Of a stretch of 64,000 nucleotides of DNA, positions 36,530 through 43,821 are shown piece by piece. A model generated the notes under the pieces. That model had not been told where the DNA came from, made no database searches, and saw only the letters and a program-made list of their open reading frames with translations. The stretch is from Gimesia maris (GTDB lineage Bacteria > Planctomycetota > Planctomycetia > Planctomycetales > Planctomycetaceae): contig NZ_CP042910.1 of assembly GCF_008298035.1 (NCBI RefSeq), positions 1,384,001 through 1,448,000 of the forward strand. Direction: 5' to 3'. How positions within the stretch are numbered: position 1 is the first letter of the stretch; each line of letters starts with the position of its first letter. Position numbers and translations under genes: made by a program.

Positions 36530-37576
36530 CTATTTCTTTTCAGGGGGGACCTGAAGTTCGATCGAGATGAGCTGATTGTTACGGCGAACGACCAGACGCA
36601 GTAAATCGCCAGGTTCAAGTTGACCCAGCTCGGAATTCAGGGTTTTGCAGGACTTGATCAGTTCATCATTCACAAATACCACAAGATCGTCAGGCTGCAA
36701 TCCCGCTTTGGCTACCAGTGAGCCAGGCAGAACCCTGTCGATATATGCGGGAGTACGATAAAGCACATCGGGCACCATCACCAGCCCGAAGTCGACCGGG
36801 CGGTAACGCTGAGGTGCATCCATGTCAGGTTTCTTCTGATCTTCACTGGAATCGAACTTACCGGTAATAATCTGTTCGATACTTTTGCTCAACACATCAA
36901 TGGGCAGGGAATAGTTGACCCAGGTATTCGTTTTGGCATTCCTGACCTGTTTGCCGATCATCCCCAGCAGCTTTCCATCGTAAGTGACCAGTGCACCGCC
37001 GGCGGCACCCGGGTTATTGGTAATTGCATCGACGACATATACATCACCTGAATACGAGAGTTCAAAGGCGCCCCTGCGACGTGGTAATTCGGTTCGCGCC
37101 TCAATGACGCCATGCAGTACCGATACCGGTTCGTCACCCGTGGCGACCTTAAACATGTTACTGAAGCCCAGGATGCGTGTGCCCGGACCGGCTGTGACTT
37201 TTTCTTTATAATCAAAAAAAGGCAGGTCTAATTCCCGTTCTGATTTTAATTTGAGAACGGCTAAATCCAGATGCGGTTCTGCTCCCAGTACTTCTGCTTC
37301 AAATTTTCGACCATCGTGCAGGACGACCGACAGACGATCGGTATCGAGCACGGGGCTCCAGATTGTGGCAATATGTCCTTCAGGAGAAACGAGAAAACCG
37401 GTACTGTAACCATACAGGTTTTTAACGCCTCCCGCACCAAATATTTTTACCAGGCGAGGCAGGCTATACTGGATTGTTGACTGCGAGGAAGCAGAGACGG
37501 TCCGCGAAACAGGCAGCAGGAACACCGCCAGGCACAGACAGAACAGAACAGGTTTGATGACTTTGATTTGAATCAC
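36530..37576 (-). CDS. Pseudo-HtrA with one PDZ domain
   Basis: 348 residues from a GTG, the only start in frame before the signal peptide (PVLFCLCLAVFLLPVSRTVSA). The HtrA core is clear (GFLVSPEGHIATIWSPV, PHLDLAVLKL, TNNPGAAGGALV), but the His position is S74 and the nucleophile is A192 (GAAGG for GNSGG); only D104 remains. One PDZ domain lies at about 250-345. It should bind peptides or unfolded protein without cutting them. It lies between an intact HtrA (29 bp) and the double pseudoenzyme (21 bp), so it may be a regulatory partner in a mixed oligomer; that is inference. Confidence 0.82.
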   Translation of the reverse strand: MIQIKVIKPVLFCLCLAVFLLPVSRTVSASSQSTIQYSLPRLVKIFGAGGVKNLYGYSTGFLVSPEGHIATIWSPVLDTDRLSVVLHDGRKFEAEVLGAEPHLDLAVLKLKSERELDLPFFDYKEKVTAGPGTRILGFSNMFKVATGDEPVSVLHGVIEARTELPRRRGAFELSYSGDVYVVDAITNNPGAAGGALVTYDGKLLGMIGKQVRNAKTNTWVNYSLPIDVLSKSIEQIITGKFDSSEDQKKPDMDAPQRYRPVDFGLVMVPDVLYRTPAYIDRVLPGSLVAKAGLQPDDLVVFVNDELIKSCKTLNSELGQLEPGDLLRLVVRRNNQLISIELQVPPEKK

Positions 37577-37605
37577 TGAGGATCTACTTTCATCCGGTTC
37601 GGTGG

Positions 37606-39357
37606 CTATTTCTTTGAGTTCTCAAGCGGATCCAGCTTGAGGCGTTCTATTTTCAGTTTCATGACAGGTCGGCTGCCGTGACGCACATCGAGTTCACCGG
37701 GAAACTTCTGGCCATTGAGCGTCTGGAATTGTTCAAAACGGATTGCGCAGACTTCAGAATTTTCTGTGAGATAAAAATCCAGGCCCCGCAGAGACAGATC
37801 TGATTTGTTGAAATACCAGCGGGAGATCGTACCGGTCTGTGTCGCGATCAGGACATCGACCATTTCATTCGTTCCGTCCAGTCGTTCGCTGCCGAGATAA
37901 TAAAAGTCTGTGAATCGTTCAGATTGTCCGGAAAGCAGCAGTCGGAAATGATGTAAAGCCGCCAGCAGACCACCCGTACCTGGTGGTTCATCAACGAACA
38001 TATCCGTTTCCAGTGACTGCAGAAAGATATCCTTACCGGCTTCAAAGCCCACACCTTTGTCTGCCAGAGTGAGTGTGAAATCAGTTTCGTTTCCCATTTT
38101 TCCGGTCAGCGTCCAGGTTCCGGTTCGATCCGAAAAATTACTCGTTGCATTTAAGGCCTGCAGCAGACGTTCCTGCTGTTTCTGATTGAAATAGTAATTG
38201 GCAAATCCAGTTCTCGGGACATACAGGTGCTTATACTTTTCCGGTGGTTCAGGTGCTGCCTTCGCATGTGGGTTTGGCATCGGGAGTCGGGGCTTCTTAT
38301 CCCCCGGTTCAGGCGCTTTCTCCGGAATCAGCTGCTTCTGCCCTGCCTGTTCCTGTAGCTCCAGGGCAGTATGCAGCGCCTGCAGTCGTACATAGATTGT
38401 GTTCTTTTTCTCATCCCGCCGATAGACCAGCGGCAACGTCCAGCCTGCAGGGTAGATACCAAGAATATTTTTGAACTGGTTCACACTGCGGATCGGGCGA
38501 CCTGCGAATGAGACAATTTCGTCACCCAGCCTCAAACCTTTTCGATAGGCGTCTGATTCTTCCAGGATTTCAGCGACATTGATATTTGAATCAAAGCCTG
38601 TGGTTACAGTTGCGCCCAGTGCTGCATGGTCGACGATGCGGCCACTCTTAAGATGATCCCAGAAGTGCTTGATCTGGTTAATGGAAATCGCATAACCGGC
38701 CCCTGAATTGACGCGGCCCCGTTTTTCAAATGACCCGCGGCCGTTAATGCCGATCAACTCGCCGCGATCATTGAACAGGGGGCCTCCCGAGTTACCCGGA
38801 TTGATCGAAGAGTCCACCTGGATACAGTCGGTATATTCAAGAAACGTACCAGCCGGATATTGATAACGGTGAACGCCACTGACAATTCCGTAGGTGATCG
38901 TCGGTTGAAAATCGGTCGCCAGCAGAAACGGATTCCCCATGGCATAAGCCCAGTCACCCACCTGCACGGCATCGCTGTCACCCAGTCGGGCAACCGGAAA
39001 ATCCGTTCGGCCCAGGAGTTTGATCAAAGCCACATCACCCGTGGGGTCGATACTGACGATGACTGCGTCATACAGCTTGCCATCATTCAGCCCGCACTTC
39101 ATGAAGTTACCGGCTCCCGAGACGACATGAAAGTTGGTTAATGCATATCCGTCAGACGTGACCAGCACTCCTGAGCCTCCGCCATCACCGGCACCACCGA
39201 AGATGGCAACCACCGAGGGAGAGACTGCTTTGATGACATCAATACGCTGTTTCTGAGCCGCCAGCACTGCAGGATCAACAGAAGATTCTGCTGAAAACAC
39301 CGGTAGAGACAGGAGAGTACAGATGACAAATGGAACACAGATAAAAAATCTCTGCAT
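37606..39357 (-). CDS. HtrA/DegP-like serine protease with PDZ and extra C-terminal domain
   Basis: 583 residues from the ATG at 39357, with AAAGG upstream; a TTG 21 bp earlier is less likely. Signal peptide: FICVPFVICTLLSLPVFSA. The triad is intact: H77 (TNFHVV), D108 (GDVALIK) and S190 (GNSGGPL). A PDZ domain covers about 240-325. After a Pro-rich linker, residues about 390-583 form a beta-rich domain (RWYFNKSDLSLRGLDFYL, ...CAIRFEQFQTLNGQKFPGEL) reminiscent of LolA/RseB-like lipid- or lipoprotein-binding sheets; this is a tentative fold guess. It is probably the active periplasmic protease of the operon, followed by two catalytically dead relatives. Confidence 0.88.
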   Translation of the reverse strand: MQRFFICVPFVICTLLSLPVFSAESSVDPAVLAAQKQRIDVIKAVSPSVVAIFGGAGDGGGSGVLVTSDGYALTNFHVVSGAGNFMKCGLNDGKLYDAVIVSIDPTGDVALIKLLGRTDFPVARLGDSDAVQVGDWAYAMGNPFLLATDFQPTITYGIVSGVHRYQYPAGTFLEYTDCIQVDSSINPGNSGGPLFNDRGELIGINGRGSFEKRGRVNSGAGYAISINQIKHFWDHLKSGRIVDHAALGATVTTGFDSNINVAEILEESDAYRKGLRLGDEIVSFAGRPIRSVNQFKNILGIYPAGWTLPLVYRRDEKKNTIYVRLQALHTALELQEQAGQKQLIPEKAPEPGDKKPRLPMPNPHAKAAPEPPEKYKHLYVPRTGFANYYFNQKQQERLLQALNATSNFSDRTGTWTLTGKMGNETDFTLTLADKGVGFEAGKDIFLQSLETDMFVDEPPGTGGLLAALHHFRLLLSGQSERFTDFYYLGSERLDGTNEMVDVLIATQTGTISRWYFNKSDLSLRGLDFYLTENSEVCAIRFEQFQTLNGQKFPGELDVRHGSRPVMKLKIERLKLDPLENSKK

Positions 39358-39430
39358 CAAATTACCTTTTAACTTCAACGGCTCACTGCGAAACCAGTCA
39401 GTCTGACTCAGTCGTGTGCACCGTTACTGA

Positions 39431-40597
39431 TTATTTAATAAAACGTGCTTCACACAGGTCGAGGTGATCGCAGATTTCCAGGTTATCACCAAAATCGACC
39501 AGAACCTCAAAATCCCGTACGCCACGGACATCCAGGTTTAATTCCACCGGAGCATCCGAACTTCGTACATTTCCCGAATAAAGTGTGCGGCCATCACCTT
39601 TGATTTCAACATAGACAAATCCAATGCCGGGGACAGAATCATCGATCCCCATAATCGCACGAAAATTCCGGTAGTCGCCTTTAATACGATACTGAAGCAG
39701 TGTTTTCGAGTGAATGTAGAGACCGCGTGCATATTCTTTTCCACCCACTCGGAGGGGGCCACCATCGCGGTGTCTGTCTTTTCGATACTTCCAGACCGTA
39801 TCAAAAAAAGGCGTGTATTCGATATTCCCTGGTTCCAGGTCAGAAAGGTATCGCACCTTACCCTGACTGAAATCCAGATTGGCAATCGACTGTGGTGCAA
39901 ACCGGGCCTGGGTGCCTCCCTGCAGAGTCGCGGTAAATTCTGATCCGGTGAAATTGATGGCAGAGGCCTTCAACACTCCTTCGTCGGTCAGTCGAATCGC
40001 ACAGAAGGGGGACACTTCCGGAGTGGGGGGGCGGAAATAAATTACCCCGAACACACGACTGCGATTGACGGAGACTTCGTCCTCACCGGTAAAAAACTGA
40101 ATTTTGTCTTCGGTAATGGAACCCACAACGCCATCAATATAATCGAGTACATTTTCCTTTTGAACTACGAGCAGATCTTTTGAATTCTCTGCTTTCAGCA
40201 GCTTTTCCCAGGAGTCGCGAATGTTTGAACTCAACGGGCCAAACCGGATCGAGGCGACATTTTTTGTCGGCAGGATCAGCTCACCGGTCTGTTTACCACT
40301 GACTTTGACCTGGCGATCATTGCTTTGCAGGGCCTGTATCGGAAATTTTGAGCCATCAGTCAATCTGACGGTAAGCGGTAATTCGAGGCTGCGTTGAGAG
40401 CGATTCCTGGGAAATCGCATATTCAATATATTGGAAAGAGGCAGATCTTTTTCTGTCGGTCCCGCTTTGACTTTTGCGATTGTTTTGTTCAATGACTGCA
40501 GACTCCCCGAGGCAGTCGTGCCACTGAGTGAAGTGACTTCAACATCAGGAGCGACGGCAAGCAGAGTGGTCATGGAAACAAAAAACAGAACAGGCAT
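39431..40597 (-). CDS. Secreted NPCBM (novel putative carbohydrate-binding module) protein
   Basis: 388 residues, with a short signal peptide (MPVLFFVSMTTLLAVA). The middle is made of small beta repeats resembling SH3-like or Lsm-like units (LPLTVRLTDGSKFPIQAL). Residues about 270-388 form an NPCBM/NEW2 domain with the family's usual GKEYARGLYIHSKTLLQYRI and a C-terminal DHLDLCEARF. NPCBM is found on glycosidases as a sugar-binding module, but in planctomycetes it often stands on proteins with no enzyme domain, as here. It lies between a helical secreted protein (59 bp) and the active HtrA (73 bp), and probably binds a cell-surface glycan for the operon's machinery. Confidence 0.82.
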   Translation of the reverse strand: MPVLFFVSMTTLLAVAPDVEVTSLSGTTASGSLQSLNKTIAKVKAGPTEKDLPLSNILNMRFPRNRSQRSLELPLTVRLTDGSKFPIQALQSNDRQVKVSGKQTGELILPTKNVASIRFGPLSSNIRDSWEKLLKAENSKDLLVVQKENVLDYIDGVVGSITEDKIQFFTGEDEVSVNRSRVFGVIYFRPPTPEVSPFCAIRLTDEGVLKASAINFTGSEFTATLQGGTQARFAPQSIANLDFSQGKVRYLSDLEPGNIEYTPFFDTVWKYRKDRHRDGGPLRVGGKEYARGLYIHSKTLLQYRIKGDYRNFRAIMGIDDSVPGIGFVYVEIKGDGRTLYSGNVRSSDAPVELNLDVRGVRDFEVLVDFGDNLEICDHLDLCEARFIK

Positions 40598-40656
40598 GTA
40601 GTCAACTCCGGAAATTCTTTAAATTCAGATATGGATATCATAAGGGATAGAAAACG

Positions 40657-41799
40657 CTATTTGCCGGAACTGGCTTTTTCGGCAGCCAGTTTCTTAAAGT
40701 ACTTTTCAATCGCTTTGCGGTAATGTGACGGAAAATTACGATTAATGATGTTTTTGGCAGAAGCCTGTTTTTTGGGAGGCAACTGGCCCCAACCTCCATT
40801 ATTGGATAATTTTTTCTTGTCTACTTCGCCTGGTGCAACTTCGCCTTTCACACGGCTTTCATCTGCACCAGCGGCAGGTGTTTTTGAATTACCTCCCCCC
40901 GCTCCGGCGGAAGGGCTGTTCTTGGACTGGTCTTCCATTTTTTTGATCAGTTTGTCGAGCGAGGCAATGATTTCGTCTTCGACTTTCTGGACTTTCTTCC
41001 CGGAATTTCCCAGTTCCAGCCTGCGCTCTACGTCGCTCATCTTGCGGGAAATTTCATCCAGACTTTCTTCTTTCAGTGAAGCCAGATCAGCCTGCATCAG
41101 GACTGCGACCTGGGTAAAGCGTTCCGGGACGTCCTGGGTACGGTTTAAGAGTTGGTCCAGGGTCTTTTCACAGGCTTCTTTCTGCAACAGGCGGTGCTCG
41201 CAGACTGCTTTGTAAAACAGGTAACCGGCTGGGTCAATCAGGGGTTCCGGGTTGATCGAATTGAAGATTTCCAGAGCCGGGTCAACCAGTCTGAATTGCG
41301 TCAGATTGCGGGCGATGAAGTATCTCAGATTGGCAAGGTAGAACGTCTCGGCTTTGCCTTCCGTCAAAAGTGGAGGGCTGGAAAACTGGGGAACACTGTC
41401 TGAAAACTGGTTCGCGCGCACCAGGTCTGCTGTCTGGCCATCGATGTTTGAGAAAATACGGATGGCGATGTCCAGCTTCTCTTCCGCAGACAGAACAGAT
41501 TCCAGTTTCACCAGCTGACTGGCAATCGCTTTCAGCTGCGACGGATCTTTAACCTTTTGATCGGCAACCCAGCTTTCCAGCTGAGATTTTAATTCTGCAG
41601 AAGTGGGAGCAGCGTAAAGTACGGTCACTTCGTTCCCGGTCTGTTTCTCAACAGGCTCCTTTATGGGAAGTGGCACCGGGATGGGAGTCTGCCCATAGCT
41701 GGAAACAGGGACCAGGCAAGTCAGGGCAAGCAGAGCGAACCCTCCCCGGCAGAGAAGAATAGATCCTGTAATGCGAATTGATTTGGGACTGACTTTCAT
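40657..41799 (-). CDS. Secreted helical protein of the MoxR/VWA operon (function unknown)
   Basis: 380 residues with a signal peptide (FALLALTCLVPVSSYGQT). The middle is alpha-helical with TPR-like spacing (about 130-230: YLANLRYFIARNLTQFRLVDPALEIFNSI), followed by a coiled coil (about 240-290) and a low-complexity Gly/Ser/Lys linker. The C-terminus, FPSHYRKAIEKYFKKLA, looks like the short conserved end seen on other planctomycete proteins encoded beside VWA genes. No enzyme motif is visible. It is 41 bp from the coiled-coil gene and 59 bp from the NPCBM gene, clearly in the same operon. Confidence 0.75.
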   Translation of the reverse strand: MKVSPKSIRITGSILLCRGGFALLALTCLVPVSSYGQTPIPVPLPIKEPVEKQTGNEVTVLYAAPTSAELKSQLESWVADQKVKDPSQLKAIASQLVKLESVLSAEEKLDIAIRIFSNIDGQTADLVRANQFSDSVPQFSSPPLLTEGKAETFYLANLRYFIARNLTQFRLVDPALEIFNSINPEPLIDPAGYLFYKAVCEHRLLQKEACEKTLDQLLNRTQDVPERFTQVAVLMQADLASLKEESLDEISRKMSDVERRLELGNSGKKVQKVEDEIIASLDKLIKKMEDQSKNSPSAGAGGGNSKTPAAGADESRVKGEVAPGEVDKKKLSNNGGWGQLPPKKQASAKNIINRNFPSHYRKAIEKYFKKLAAEKASSGK

Positions 41800-41840
41800 C
41801 GCGGTCTGTTACCTTTGTTCCAGCGATTCCGAGAAATCGC

Positions 41841-43625
41841 TTATTTGTTTTTGCCGGTTGCCAGTATGTAGGTCGCGTTTTGAATGCGTGTCTGTCGATT
41901 GGCCAGTTTCTGCAATTGTTCCAGGATATCGGGTTGGTTGGCTCCCTCTTCCAATGCCAGCTTTTCGATTCTCCGAGTGCGGTTATTCACGCGTAACTGC
42001 AGTGACCGCAGCATTTTGATCTCTGCCAGCATATCTATCAGAGCCTGATCTTCCGGTGAACCCTGTTGTTGCTGCTGCTGTTGCTGTTTCTTCTTCTCTT
42101 CGTCTGACTTATCCATCTCTTTTTGCAGTGCTTCGATCATTTCTTCCAGGGAACTGATAATATCTTTTTCAATGCCCTGTGTCAGTTCATCCACCTGCAC
42201 CCGGTTCAGGCGGTAACTCACATTCTGGACGTCTTCCCGGACCTCAGCCAGCGCTTCGCTAAACGCGACCGAAGAACCTTCATCGGTGATCAGCAGGATC
42301 GCTTTTTCTACCTCGAGACCAATCTGGGATTCTTCACGGGAAAGCTGAACAGCGCGGGCCGTATGACGACTCGTGCGTTCTTTTTCGGGGACTTGGCCGA
42401 TAGAAAGTGTGCCGGCATACACCCGTTTCTGTTGCGCCAGGATCTTCTGTAAACGGGCTTCCATGGCAGCCAGCATCAGCTCGCGTTCTTCCTCGCGTAG
42501 CTGACGCAGCATCTCTTCCAGTTTTTCTTTGGCTTCTGCTAATTTACGGATCGCATCATCCTGATGACGGGAGGCGGCATCTTTCTGTTTTTTCTCCAGC
42601 TCTTCAATCGCCTTTTCCATTTCCTGGCGTGCCTGTTCGATCTGTTCCCGGCCCGGAGTCTTCTTCTGCTGCTGCTGTTCCTGGGATTGCTGGTTTTCTC
42701 CCTCCTGTGGTTTCCCCTGCTGACCTTGCTGCTTTTGTTGTGACTGCTGCTGTTCCCCAGACTGTTGATCAGACTTCTGTTCTTCAGACCCTTTCTGATC
42801 AGGATCTGATTTACCGTTTTCGGGAGGTTTGCCTTGGGACTCAGATTTTGAAGATTTTTTGGAGTCGGCATCCGACTTCGAATCGGATTTACCTTCCTGA
42901 GACTTCTGATCTTTCTGTTGGCCCTCTTCCTTTTTCTCTGATGATTGGGGATCCATATCAGATTGGGTATCCTGATCAGACTTCTCTGAGTCGTTTTTTG
43001 CAGTATCCTGTTGTTCGATTTTGTCGACCAGCTTTCGGGCGTTTTCCGCTGCCTTCTTTTGTTTCTCTGTTAAGTCGGCAGGCTTTCCCCCCCGTTCCGT
43101 CGCAGCACGCACGTCCCGTTCCTGGCCGATCAGGCGATTCACATCTTTAAGCAGATCCTGAATGCGCTGCTTTTCTTTCTCGACTTCACTCATGCGGTCT
43201 TCACTTTGAAGTAACGCGAGAAGATTCTGCATGTTTTTTAACAGGTTCTCCTGGCGTTCCACGGCATCACCCAGCTGGCCTTTATCCAGCATCTGCAGAA
43301 CGCGTTGCATTTCCACAGTCATCTGATTCTGTTTGCTTTGACCAAAGGCACGAAACAGCAGATCCGCCCGGGCAGGATCTGTCTTTTTCATATATTCGCC
43401 GAGATCGTGGAGCGTTGACTCAAAGCGTTTGAACTGTTGTGAGATGGCTTCCTGTCTGTCGGACAGGTTACTCTTATTTGTCTGGGGGGAAGTGGCATTT
43501 TTTGAAGACGCGGGTTCCTGGGCTCTGCTGACGTTCTGACCTGACAAGCAGACGGTCAGTAAGAACAGCAGAACGAAAGTCCCTGGACGATTCCACTTAA
43601 ATGTTGCTTCTGCCAAAGTTTTCAT
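41841..43625 (-). CDS. Secreted coiled-coil protein with K/S/D/Q-rich region
   Basis: 594 residues with a signal peptide (VLLFLLTVCLSGQNVSRAQ). Coiled-coil segments at about 45-200 and 335-420 flank a highly charged low-complexity stretch (about 200-330, rich in K, S, D, E, Q and almost free of hydrophobic residues). A second Q-run (KKQQQQQQQQG) lies near 525. It resembles the C-terminal part of DUF4175-type proteins, whose Gln-rich coiled coil is here a separate protein directly after the DUF4175-like gene. It is therefore a likely partner of that protein. The gap of 196 bp before it could hold an internal promoter. Confidence 0.75.
   Translation of the reverse strand: MKTLAEATFKWNRPGTFVLLFLLTVCLSGQNVSRAQEPASSKNATSPQTNKSNLSDRQEAISQQFKRFESTLHDLGEYMKKTDPARADLLFRAFGQSKQNQMTVEMQRVLQMLDKGQLGDAVERQENLLKNMQNLLALLQSEDRMSEVEKEKQRIQDLLKDVNRLIGQERDVRAATERGGKPADLTEKQKKAAENARKLVDKIEQQDTAKNDSEKSDQDTQSDMDPQSSEKKEEGQQKDQKSQEGKSDSKSDADSKKSSKSESQGKPPENGKSDPDQKGSEEQKSDQQSGEQQQSQQKQQGQQGKPQEGENQQSQEQQQQKKTPGREQIEQARQEMEKAIEELEKKQKDAASRHQDDAIRKLAEAKEKLEEMLRQLREEERELMLAAMEARLQKILAQQKRVYAGTLSIGQVPEKERTSRHTARAVQLSREESQIGLEVEKAILLITDEGSSVAFSEALAEVREDVQNVSYRLNRVQVDELTQGIEKDIISSLEEMIEALQKEMDKSDEEKKKQQQQQQQQGSPEDQALIDMLAEIKMLRSLQLRVNNRTRRIEKLALEEGANQPDILEQLQKLANRQTRIQNATYILATGKNK
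42060..42092. repeat. CAG/CAA trinucleotide run coding for polyglutamine
   Basis: A short run of TTG/CTG triplets on the plus strand codes for about eight consecutive Gln residues in the minus-strand coiled-coil protein. A larger Gln/Lys/Ser-coding stretch lies at about 42660-43010. Such runs may vary in length between strains. Confidence 0.6.
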
Positions 43626-43821
43626 AGTGTTCTCAGAACTGTTGAGGAAGGGAATGCAACCATTGCCTGGGCGTCTATCTGTGCGGCGCGCATAGAGTTA
43701 AACGGACAAAGTATTATATCAAGTAGGGGACGAGGATCGAAGCGTGTTTTTGTGTCCAGTGGTTAAGGGTGGCGGAAACCGTGAGGCTCGGTTTTCGCAG
43801 GTATTGGTGCGTTTTTTTGAT

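Noticed and set aside
42660..43010. Repetitive DNA resembling a repeat array
   Set aside because: The repeats are codon-level runs for Gln, Lys, Ser and Asp in an open frame. There are no regular direct repeats with unique spacers, so it is not a CRISPR array.
42407..43150. 247-codon plus-strand open frame
   Set aside because: It is the complement of the K/S/D/Q-rich low-complexity stretch of the coiled-coil gene; its length reflects the biased composition.
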